Shown one piece after another: positions 21,862 through 34,063 of a stretch of DNA of 64,000 nucleotides. Source of the DNA: Salvia splendens (taxonomy: Eukaryota; Streptophyta; Magnoliopsida; Lamiales; Lamiaceae); NCBI RefSeq assembly GCF_004379255.2, contig NC_056039.1:25309883-25373882 (forward strand), written 5' to 3'. Each line of letters opens with the position of its first letter. The stretch's first letter is position 1. The position numbers were made by a program, and so were the translations under genes. The notes below the pieces were generated by a model. That model searched no databases. It saw nothing but the letters and a program-made list of their open reading frames with translations, and had not been told where the DNA came from.

Positions 21862-24618
21862 ATGGATTTGGGCTTGATGGTTTCACACAGTTGCCCTCAT
21901 GGATTGGGGGCTGTTTTCAATCCTGAACATCCGTCCACCAGGCTGCCGAAGGTATACACAATTTCCATTTACTATCTTTACTACCTTATTACTTTCAATC
22001 CATAGTTCAGGATTTTTTTTTCTGTGTTTTGAGCTAGAAAGAAATGAAATTGCATGAATTCCATGAATTTGATGCGGTAAAGATTATATTTTTGTGTGTT
22101 TAGTGTGTCTAAAATGATGGGGGTTTTGCTGAATTTCAGTTTTAGGGGAAGCTTTTGAGTTTGGATGAAATGGGGTGACTCAGATTAAGTGATTGGTGGG
22201 ATTCTTCGATTGGGAAGATTAGAGAAAGGACTGAAACTGATATTGTATTTGATTTTGATCCAATAATTAAGCTTCAAGATAAATGAACAATGACTACTGA
22301 TGATCATCATGCAATTGCATTTGTTTGAATGAATTGGGCGACTATGCTTTGACTTGCTCAGGGTTGAGCTTTTAGATTCATACAAGTGATCATCGTTTCT
22401 ATAGTCGGCTTGTTTCCTGGTTCGACCTGGCTTCCCTTACCTGCAAAAGTTTTTTAAAAAAGACCAATCTTGCTAGGCTTACCGTATATTTTGGTTCTTG
22501 TTGTTATTTTCAGTTCACTATTTTAAGTCATTTCTATATTGGAAGATGGCATGATTCGCTATATTACATATATTCCATGCACACAAGATATAGCAATAGT
22601 GCAATACACTACCGAACACGTGAAGTGAATATTTTTTCTGATTCCTTGTGATGTTTGTTTCCGAAGAGATGGAATTTTGACAGATCCCCTTTTACCTTTT
22701 CTTGTTTCAGGAGTTGCACCGTTTTCTCCAATATCGCAGTCCAAATCAAGACCTTGTAAATTCTAAGTCCTTCAGTTTATGCCCGCAGCAGAAGGATGAA
22801 TTGAAATTATCAGGTGGACTATTGGACTGTAACGACTCAGCCTTGAAAAACTCTATAAGGTCAACACTCATTGATGTTCAAGGTTCGCGGCTCTCAGATT
22901 CTCTGCTTCAGCACTCATACAATTTTAAAGTTCATAAAATAATCAACTCGTCTTTTCTTAAGCCTTATATTAATTTTTTTCCATTATATTACTACTTAGC
23001 ATGCTTCGTTGCTCCATCAGAATATTAATAGAATACGGTTCATCTATTAGTTTGTCGAATCAATAGATGGGACATATTAGTAGTACTGAATTGATCTATT
23101 TCGAAGCAGATGTTCATCCAGAGTCACTACTCTTGGGCTTCGGAATTGCTGAACAATGCACAAGACATGAGAAAATATTGGAGTTACTTGCATCGGGGTC
23201 AATTGAAGTAGAGAATGGTTTACTAGATCTGTCCATGCTCTATGATATGATGGGGCCTCGAAACCTCATAACTGATTCAGCTCAGCAACCATTGACATCT
23301 TGTGGTGAACGGTGTCTTTGTGCTGCTGAGTCTCTTGTTTACCCATCAAGAGAACTGTACATGAAGGAACCAGTATTGAATGTAGTTGGAGACAGGAGCA
23401 GTTGTAGAGAGCATACATTGCAGCATATGGGGGAGGATATGACTCATGTGGTTCCTGTCATTTCTCACCTTCATTTCTCGAAGAACACAGTTACGTCTAG
23501 ACGAAGAGCAATGCTGGTCCCTTATTTTGAATGGTACCCCCCTCATTTCTTTACTTGGCCCTGCGTAACTTTGTGTTTGCACATACATTTTATTGGGCTG
23601 GTTTGTAGGTTAGGAGAAATTGAAGCATAATTTGTATAAATAGTTAAATACCGATCGATGCCTTGAAGTACAGAACTTAAACTCTAGAGGAAGACAACTT
23701 TGAGTTAATCAACTATGACTTTGAATTCCTTGTTTGTTTGCCTTCCCTAGTGAGTTCAAACAACGTACTAACCAACTTGATATCTTAAAGGATTTAGGCC
23801 TTTATTCTCTTCATCTTGTAATGAGTTGATTATCGGGATTTTGAAGTGCTTGTTTTATTTTACTAATAAAATATATGTAGACAAAATTTCCTTAATTCTT
23901 GCATTCAATTTTTTTCTAGGCGGAGAAGAGGGCGTTCTAATATGGATCCATCAAAGCTTGCAACAGAGAAAGTTGAACCGCTCAATAGGTAAGAACATGC
24001 TTTTATCTGAATTTGTGTTTGTTCAAGGACGTATATTTTATGAATGTAAACGAACGACAAAACAGCAGCATATATATTACAATTCGTGTATGAAAGCTTT
24101 TTTCTTGTGTGGTCAGTCATGTAAAAGAGAAGGTGAAGACCTCACAGAAGAGAAAGGCAAGTCCCAAAACGATGAAGGAGAGAGACATCTCATGCAACAG
24201 CTACCTTTACGCGTGTGAAAGTCTGCTCTCCATAATTGTCAACAGGAAGCAGCAGGGCAGGAATGAAATCGCCTCGTTGAAGAAATCTGGTCCTCAGCTC
24301 AATGATCTTCTGACCGGTTTTTCTGCCAGCATTGCTGGAACTGGTGTTGCTGTTGTCCTAGGTGTTGTCTGCAGAGTTTTGTGCAACCAGGTGCCATTCT
24401 GCACGTCAAAACTTTTGAGCACCGGATTCGGTTTAGGGCTGGTTTGGCTTTCTTCAGCTGTGAATAGATTAAGGAACACGGTTATCTCTATCAGCAAATC
24501 TTCTGGGAAGTTGGGTGCTCACGAAGAGGAAATGATGGATCGACTGGATAGAAATTTGAAGGATGTTTGGTTCCGAGTAGCTGCAGTGATGACGGTTGCA
24601 GTGCTGCAGTTGGCCTGA
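21862..24618 (+). CDS. Unrecognised plant protein with C-terminal membrane segments, five exons
   Basis: Proposed exons are 21862-21951, 22711-22882, 23107-23533, 23920-23988 and 24117-24618. All introns are GT-AG and phases agree, giving 419 residues. The N-terminus is short and Cys/His-containing (MVSHSCPHGLGAVFNPEH). The middle is acidic with Glu/Leu-rich stretches (ECTRH-like EQCTRHEKILELLASGS) and a basic patch FEWRRRGRSN. The C-terminal 130 residues hold one or two hydrophobic segments (IAGTGVAVVLGVVCRVL; LLSTGFGLGLVWLSS) and a hydrophobic tail (VWFRVAAVMTVAVLQLA), suggesting a membrane-anchored protein. The exon 3 start is the least sure: an acceptor at 23106 keeps the frame, whereas the one before the ATG at 23067 does not. 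I do not recognise the family and assign no function. Confidence 0.72.
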
Positions 24619-25057
24619 TCAGGAAAGGCTCTGTATATTGCTTTGATGGACTTATGCGTGTACTAATAGCTTGAACTTGAATTGGTTGACAATATATATC
24701 GAGAAACGCTAGCCTTTCCTTGTGTAGTCGGGTCACGGTAACTATTTGCGATTATAAGAGTTATATGCTGCATAACAATAAAACAACATACTAGCTTTAC
24801 AAAAATAACATTGGCAGTTGTTGATATGCTTCCATAACAAGAATTTTATTTTTGTACTAAAATGGCTATATATCTTGAAACAAAACCACATCAACAAGAA
24901 TTGGAATATAACAGTAGCAACTGTAAGCTTTATAAACATATGCAAGTATCTATCCGTAATCAGCGTGTGATACAACAGAAGACCGAAATATACAGTATGC
25001 GGAGCTTCGAATAGGCAAAACTTCAAGACTCTAGAAATAAAATCTCACAACCGAAGA
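24619..25057. other. Convergent intergenic region
   Basis: Lies between the 3' ends of the membrane-protein gene (+) and ABP1 (-). It should hold both 3' UTRs. No other structure was seen. Confidence 0.5.
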
Positions 25058-26837
<1,780 letters not shown>

Positions 26838-27401
26838 TTTTCGAGATTCTTCGGCTTCAATTTGCAAATTTATACTCCAGTTTTGAAGGAAACATGGAAA
26901 TTATAATTATTGTTTAATACTCATCTCTTAAATATAGTGGAGTATAAATTAGAGTATTTCTTTTTTCATTTGTCACAATACCAAACTTCTCACTTGTAAT
27001 AGTAGTAGTAGTAAATTTTACACAATAAATCGTTCGGCAAATAAAAATTTATGTATTTTGTTATAGGCATATGATTTAAACAAGAATGCATTTAAATACA
27101 AAAATAAGACTCAAATCTTGGTCCAAGAATTAAGTGAATTAGTGGTCAATAATTAACCAAAAACACGGAGGATCATTATTATACAGTTTTAGGTCATATT
27201 ATAAAATTTGGGTTTGATGTTATATTAAGATCATTTTAGGTCATCCTTTGTTAGAATGGCCTAAAAATAAACTAACAATGACCTAAAAATGCTATACGTA
27301 TGATTCTATTTTGCGTTCTGTTACTTCTGTAATTAAATCTAGTTTTGCATAGATCTAACCTCATTACAACACTATAAATTTGTTTTATAAACTACGTTGT
27401 T
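26838..27401. other. Upstream region of ABP1
   Basis: AT-rich intergenic sequence containing the ABP1 promoter. No clear TATA box or other gene was identified. Confidence 0.4.
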
Positions 27402-27674
27402 TAAGGGTGTCCACTATAGGAGGACAACCGCCTCCCACCACCGCCCCCCTTCTCGCACAGCCGTTTCATAGCCGCGGCTCACCGTTTCCACGCAATAGGG
27501 CGCCGCGGCCCTCGCCCCACCCCTTCTTCCTCAGCTGTGTCCTTGGCGACTCGGCGCCGAACGCCCTTCCGCCCCCGATTTTTTGTCCACTTCGGGGTGG
27601 ACGCCCTACCCACTATAGACAGGCGCGACTTTGCCGGGGCGGCCGGCGTGCCGCCCCTATAGTGGACACTCTAA
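27402..27674. mobile_element. PIF/Harbinger-type MITE, GC-rich
   Basis: The element 27405-27671 (267 bp) has 16-bp ends gggtgtccactatagg and, inverted, gagtgtccactatagg. It is flanked by TAA on both sides (27402-27404 and 27672-27674). A TAA/TTA target is typical of PIF/Harbinger. The interior is strikingly GC-rich within an AT-rich surrounding, which produces a spurious ORF. Confidence 0.85.
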
Positions 27675-28505
27675 AAGGAACCAACGATTAGATGACGTAG
27701 ACATTAAATTCCACATTTACTTTCAACAATGTGAGACTTGTGACATGTGATGTGTGACATATGTTGTGCGTCGTGGTACGGGCGACATGAATTATGGATC
27801 AAGATCTTAGCAATCGATTTTTTAGTTGTCTTTAGGCCAGTTTGGTGGGGGGTTTTTCTACCCCAATTTAATACTTCTGGACCACAATAACATCCTCCCT
27901 TCCTCCAATGACCACCTTTCTTTTTTTGTTTGTCCTAATTAAGATGGTCATATTCCAATTTTGAAAATAACCTCATCTCTCCTCTCTCCTCATTAAAATA
28001 TTCAACTACCTCTTTCCTCTCCGCTTTATTCCACCTAACAACACCTCCTAAAATCTCATGTCACTCAAGAATGTGTCCATCTTGGGAGTACCAATAAGAC
28101 ATGACACAGTTTCTGCATTGGGCTCATGCATGCATATAGCCTATAGGGTATTTTAGGGGCGTCTCTCGGAACGACCAACGATGTAAACGTCAATCTAGGT
28201 ATGTCTGTCAAATGGCCAATGTCATGAACACATGTCCAGATGCATCTCTAGTCAATCAAAAATAGACATATAGTTTTGTATGAGACAGATTTTAATGTGC
28301 AATTGATAAAGTAGTAATATATAGGGGAAAAAAGTAAGAGAGTTGTAATGTTAGTGTATCGTAGGTCCAGTAGTATTTAAATATTTTAAACTTTTTATAT
28401 TTAAAAATTAGTGTAATCTTGGTGAATGAATCAAAATGGTAAAACTGGTCTATTTTGTATGGAGGGTGCTAATATTTTCCAAGTTGTTCTAATTTCAATC
28501 TTTTC
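27675..28505. other. Intergenic with a MITE remnant
   Basis: No gene. From about 28250 to 28465 a MITE-like remnant is suggested by caaaaatagacatatagttttgta and its rough inverse actggtctattttgtatggag. Confidence 0.4.
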
Positions 28506-29107
28506 TTAGAGCATCTCCAGTGGTTCTGGACATGCAATAGCCCTCCCATAGCCTTGCCACTGTCACATCATCAGCACTAAAATCCTCCCGCCACATCATC
28601 TGGACATGTAACAGAACATGCAATAGCCCTCCCATAGCCTATCCACATCACTAATAACAATTATATAATTTAATTTACAATCGTAGCAACATACGGAATT
28701 TAATTTACGAGACAAATACAGAAAAATTGAATAATACTATTAAAATTTCACAAAGTACAATAATTTAAAAAAAAGTACATTAATTTTAAAAAAAGTACAA
28801 AAATTTAAAAGTACAATAACAAAATTTACATAAAAAATCACTCATCGTCGCCGTCCTCGCCTCCGTCGTCGCCCAACCCTTCGTCGTATATATAGTGTTT
28901 CGAAAATTTTTTAAAAAAATTAAAAATCTGACGCCGGTCTGACACCGATCTGGGGCCTACAATGGCGCCGTGAGGATCGGTGTCAGCCCAAGAATCGGCG
29001 TGAGCACGCCGATTTCGCCGACGCCGGCTGCAATGGTTCGGCGTCAGCACCGGCGTCCGCGAAAAATCGGCGTGCCGGTGCCGACGCTGCCATTGGAGAT
29101 GCTCCTA
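28506..29107 (-). mobile_element. PIF/Harbinger-type deletion derivative
   Basis: The element 28509-29104 has ends gagcatctccagtgg and ccattggagatgctc, flanked by TTA and CTA. On the minus strand it keeps a TATA motif (cactatatatacg, near 28887-28900) followed by a short acidic Asp/Gly/Glu coding tail that ends at 28838. This matches the end of the ORF1 in the larger element at 38012-39953. The subterminal right half is rich in cgccgacgccg-type units. The transposase and most of ORF1 are gone. Confidence 0.78.
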
Positions 29108-30147
29108 CTTCCCTGTAAATAGATACTATACCAATTACTCCTAATAAATCGTGTATAATTAATTATGTTGGCAAAATATAGAGATTCTAAAATAGAAATG
29201 GAGACGATATTTTGAATTTTTGTTTTGGCCCTAAAGAAAGAAAAGCAGTGAAGTTGACAACAACAAAAAAAATTGATAAACACCACCGTTTTCTCTCTCT
29301 AATCGCTCCTCCTAATCTTTGGTGGTCGTTCCGGGTCTCCGGAGGTGTATCATAGTCTCATTTTCCCGGAAATTTTCCCCCTTCACTCGCCGATCTCTCG
29401 CTAATGGGGTCTTGATCAGGTTATTCCACACTTTACCTTTCCTCTTCGTTTTCGGTTTTATTGATTTCTACGCCTTCTTATTCATTCTAATTGGAAGAAT
29501 TTCTGTGTGATTTTGTTATTAGAATATATTGCAGCGATCAAGGTTATTTTTTTCTGTTAATTGCCGTTGCTTCTCAAATTAATTAAATTTTACGAACTAG
29601 GGTTTTGATCCTTACAAAGGAAGTGTGTAATTGGGCATCAAGATTCAATTTCAATTCGAATTTCTGGTAGCTGGTTGTGTGTGTTTGGATTCGAATACAA
29701 TTGCGCCAAAGATCTCTGCAACTGAAGTTTATATGATTCCTTCCTTCCTTGAAGTTATGAAATTCTTGAAATTGGAGTTGTATGTGTGTGTAAAGGGAGC
29801 TGCAACGGATGAACATGCTATTTGATGCAGGGTCCTCTTTGAGTTTCCGTGATAAGAGTAGCTGTTGGATCGATCATATGAGGTGCTTACTCGGTTCATT
29901 GGGCGATTCAGATGTACAACTGCTGGTGTGTTTTTACTTTTCTTGAATTTGCTTAGTTTCGAGTTCAATTGCTGAGTTTGCTTACAAGCTTTAGCTTCAA
30001 TTTTTGTTTTATTTGGAGTCGTGAATGATTAATCTTCTATCTGAATTCCTATTGGACAGGTGAATTTCGGTGAATTGAATTCTTTCACGCATAAGCTTGT
30101 CGAATTATCATATTGGAGTTCTAGTAATATAGTAGAGGGAGGGTATT
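29108..30147 (+). other. Promoter and 5' leader of the MUB gene
   Basis: No coding exon supported. A CT-rich stretch at 29290-29315 resembles a plant transcription start region. A 5' leader with one or more introns (possible donor at 29419-29420) probably runs to the ATG at 30148. Short upstream ORFs lie here. Confidence 0.4.
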
Positions 30148-30977
30148 ATGGCTGAGGGAGTCGAGCAACTTGAACTTAAGTTCAGAATCTTCGATGGGAC
30201 AGATATCGGTCATGGTTCTTATTCGTCATCCATCACAGTTGCAACTCTTAAGCAAAGGCTTCTTTCCGAGTGGCCTCAAGGTTTTCTTCTCTTTATGATT
30301 TCGTTTGTGTTACTTGACTTTCTCTACATAAGTGGTTCTCTTTCCTAATCAATTCTGAGGATTCCATTTTGCAGTTTCATTGTTAGGATGAGTAGTTTCT
30401 AGGATGGACCAGTGTCGATTGTTTGATAATATGGGATTTACAACTTTTATGTCTGTTTCACCAACTTTTATCGGAGATTTTGATCAAGCCTATTCTCTTC
30501 TGCATCAACAGATAAATCAGTAGTCCCAAAGTCAGTAAATGATATGAAAATAATCCATGCTGGGAAGGTTTTGGAGAATGCCAAAACAGTTGCTGAATCT
30601 AGAGCGCACGTAGGCGACCATCCCAGTGGAGTTATTACAATGCATGTTGTTGTACAGCCAGCTGTTGTTAAGAAAAAGACAGGTTCGTTTCGCTTGACTT
30701 GGCATTAAAAGTTTCCCATGTTATTTGCTGCAATACTAATATCATTTGGCTGCGTTGGACTAAAGCCGCCGCTTGCAAATCATATCCCAATTTTCAATGT
30801 GATGGCAGTAGATAGATATCAGCATAGTAAAGCTTGTGTTCTTAATCACGATTTACTTGTTGCACCATAAGGTCTAAAGTCGAGCAATCGTCTTGTAATT
30901 TCAATGCAGATAAGAATCTATCCGGGAAACAAAAACAGGGCTCGTGTTCCTGCACTTTTTCCTGCACTATCCTTTAG
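30148..30977 (+). CDS. MUB: Membrane-anchored ubiquitin-fold protein (MUB), three exons
   Basis: Exons are 30148-30280, 30512-30682 and 30910-30977, giving 123 residues. The N-terminal 100 residues have the ubiquitin-fold pattern of MUBs (LELKFRIFDGTDIGHGSY, KIIHAGKVLENAKTVAES, GVITMHVVVQP). The C-terminus ends CTIL, a CAAX box with Leu last, which predicts geranylgeranylation and plasma-membrane anchoring. MUBs dock particular E2 ubiquitin-conjugating enzymes at the membrane. Introns are GT-AG and phases match. The tail is odd: a 12-bp near-repeat makes SCTFSCTIL, so the CAAX cysteine motif appears twice. The family assignment is secure; which MUB paralogue is not. Confidence 0.94.
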
Positions 30978-32983
30978 GGGCCTGCCTGTAAAGAGCATCA
31001 AAATGGTGAGGCCATCTTTTCGTGCCCTTTTTTGTTTTTGTTTTTGTTTTGTAGTTTTTACTTTCATTGAAATATAATATAGTGCACCGTAGCATCAACG
31101 ATGAAAGGCTCTTTGAGAAACTAAATGAATTGGCCTCTATAATTTGAAACATTGCGTTCATACATGTAATCATCAATCTTTGTGGATCTAAATTTGTGCA
31201 CTTCTTGTTTTCTGGTCTCAAATCAACTATGATGAGATAAAATTGAAAGAGAAAAAAACTTAGCTTCTTCTTTTGTGAATGTAATAATGGTCTTTAATTT
31301 TGAAGCTCAATTGTTTAATTGCCCACTTAAATTACTCCATAACTCAGCAAGGCAACCTATCCTAGAATAGGTCGATTTGTTTGATTTATTGGAGTGTTTA
31401 TTTGCTCAAGAATATACACATGTTATTCAGAAGTTCACCATATCCATATCTAATGTTTGTGTTTTTGCATACATGATAAATCTAGTTTGAGTTTTGGTTT
31501 AGTTGAAGAAAATCTTGTGTTTTGTTTCTTCTGTTTGAAAGGCTTATTTTTATCTAGAAATATAAGATGAGATTATCTTGTGAAAAGTTCGTTGAGCTGG
31601 TTCGTTTTACCAAAAATGCTGAGTTTTTCCTTGTTATTCAAAAAATAAAGAAATAAAGCAAATTACAAGAAAAACCATCATAACTTGGTGAAATTCTGGG
31701 CGATTTCTACAACTTTAAAAAAATGGTCAATTACTGCATGTTATAATTTTGACATTTTTTTCAACCTAATCTCATATTTGAGAGAAATTATATTTGATGT
31801 GGCAAACAGAAATGTTAACTAAATGTTGCTTTTTAATACACTTAGTAAGTCACATATTTAATTTTTATAAATGTAAATGCCATGTTAATAAATTCATAAA
31901 GACGTTATAAAAAATTTCAGCAGAAGGGGGTATCACTCAAAAGTATCCACAACTTGGTTTGAGTTCAGTAGTATCAATATGAATGCATATATTTCATTGC
32001 AATGCTTTTGCTTTTACTTTTACTTTTACTTTAGTTTCAATGGATTCAGTTAGTGGTTACTTGTTTTGCAAAAATAAAATACTTAAACAAGCTACAAAAA
32101 ATTGTTGGCGAAAATGAACCCCCCATGGCTCTTTCTATTTGAAAATAGGAAAAAAAAATTAAGGATCTTATCACCTTTGATTCAATTTCTCTTTTAATAT
32201 GAAGAATTTATGCTCATGGAGTTTTAAAGGCCAAAATACCAAATTTATCAAGAACATTTTTACATCATCACAACTCATCAGGTCGGAATCAGAAATGAAA
32301 TTGGGAGTAGTATCCAATAATGGAATAAAACCAATATAATACGTGTTCTAGAGTGGTAGTTTGAAGTTTGTATAAGAGAAGGAAAACAATGAGCCTCCCA
32401 AAGAATTGTTACACAATTAAGCCCAGATTTTAAACCTAATATATATGAAACAAAAATTTATTTTACACCATTTAAACTTGATTTACAAGAAATTAAAGAA
32501 TTAAAGTACTATTTTCGTCCCACTCAAAATGTCCACATTATTGAGTGACACATGATTCTAGGAGAAGTTGTTAGATGGAGTAAGTAGAAAGAAAAATGTA
32601 GAATATTTTAATGGCGAGAGATAAGAGAATGATTTAATTCTAAATATAGAAAGTGAACATATTGAGTGAGACAAATTAAAAAGGAAAAAAAATGGACACT
32701 TGAATGAGACGGAAGGAGTAAAACATACTCCTTCGGTGCACGTTACTTGAGTCACTTTTTTTTACATTTGTTTTGTAAAAATTAAAATATTAAAGTGAAG
32801 AGAAAGTAAAGTAAAGTAAAAGAGAGAATTGTGTTACTATTTCTAAGATTTTCTTATTTTACCAAAAAATATAGTAGTATCTGTTAGTATTTACAAAAAG
32901 GATGATTTCTTCATGAAATAAAAAGAGGAATTATTAGTACGCATAAATAGAAACGACGACGACACATCTTATCCTCGGAGAAG
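30978..32983. other. Long intergenic region
   Basis: About 2 kb of AT-rich sequence. It contains one Stowaway-like MITE (32509-32718) and simple tttac repeats near 32008-32030. No gene was seen on either strand. Confidence 0.55.
32509..32718. mobile_element. Stowaway-like MITE
   Basis: The ends ctattttcgtcccactcaaa and cacttgaatgagacggaagg are inverted repeats flanked by TA. The interior is AT-rich and non-coding. Confidence 0.65.
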
Positions 32984-34063
32984 ATGGGAATAAATGTGTT
33001 GAGCTTGGCGACACCAACAATCGTAAACCCAATAATCAACAACGGGATGCATAAATTCGCCAAGATCGAGTCACCAAACAACAAGCTTCAACTCCGCCGC
33101 GCCGGATTTCCCAACACTAGAACTAGAAGACTCCGTTGCTCGATTCGCGACGAACAACACCTGGATTCACCTCAAGAACTCAGGGTTCCTAGCCATTGGT
33201 TGGAGCCTCGTAGAGCCGCTGAGGTTAATCTAATTTTCTTATTAATTATTTTTATTTCTATTTCTATTTTTCAGATCAATTTTACCATTTTAGAAAACAA
33301 TTTAGGTTGTAATAAATTTAAGCATACGTATGGTGAGACGTAGATCAGATTGATTCATTGATTGTGGGTAGTTTACATAATTTGCAGGGCTTAAGCCCCT
33401 CCCCGTTTCATTTAGGGTCCGTTAATGTTTGAAGTAAAAAAGATCTACGATTCTAGTCCACTGTGAAGCGGTTTTTAAAAAATTTTACTATATCCGTCCT
33501 ATAAAAATATATGCACAATTAATGCACAATTGATAAATTAAGAGAATGAAGGATTTCAAGGTAGTGGAAACCTACATTATTATGGTATTAGTGTTTAGAA
33601 TACGTGCATTAGTGTTTAATAAGTTATAATGATTTGTTATAGTTGTATAAGTTGTAAATAAATTGATATATATATATGAGTAAATGGAAATGTCATATTT
33701 TTATAAGACTGACAAAATGGAAATCACACATATTTTGTGGAACGGAGGGACTAGGGAGTATAAATATACCTAAAAACCCGTAAAATTGATTGTGATGAGC
33801 AGGAATCGGCATGGCTAAGAGAGACGCTGCAGAAGTGGTTGGACGAGGAGTACTGCCCTGAGGCGACGAACGTAGAAATAAGCAAGATTGCGGGTGATTC
33901 ACTGTACAAATCGTTGGTGGAAAAACGAGCTGATTTGGGAGAGATCCTCTTGAAAATGGCTCTTGAACTGGAGTCCATATCCTACCAAGATAGCTTCCAT
34001 GGAGCCTTCTCCTCAGCAAATGCAGCTGTTAATCTTATTGTTCAGCGAATATTGCAGGACTAA
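32984..34063 (+). CDS. Unrecognised protein, probably plastid-targeted, two exons
   Basis: Exons 32984-33223 and 33803-34063 join in phase 0 to give 166 residues; the intron is GT-AG. The first 50 residues are rich in Ser, Thr, Asn and Arg with few acidic residues, ending near RRLRCSI, which looks like a chloroplast transit peptide. The mature part begins about RDEQHLDSP and is helical and acidic, with WLRETLQKWLDEEYCPEAT and LGEILLKMALELESISYQ. No transmembrane segment is seen. I cannot name the family; it reads as a conserved small soluble plastid protein. A MITE sits in the intron. Confidence 0.75.
33488..33758. mobile_element. Stowaway-like MITE in the intron of the plastid-protein gene
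   Basis: The left end near 33488 (tatatccgtcctataaaaat) is opposed by atattttgtggaacggaggg near 33730-33750. The right border is approximate because an extra actaggga lies before the final TA. Confidence 0.5.

Noticed and set aside
23067..23106. ATG at 23067 as a start or exon start of the membrane-protein gene
   Set aside because: Joining here breaks the frame with exon 2; an acceptor ending at 23106 keeps phase and protein continuity.
27380..27691. 103-codon Pro/Arg-rich ORF on plus
   Set aside because: It coincides with a GC-rich MITE bounded by inverted repeats and TAA duplications; open frame is a by-product of composition.
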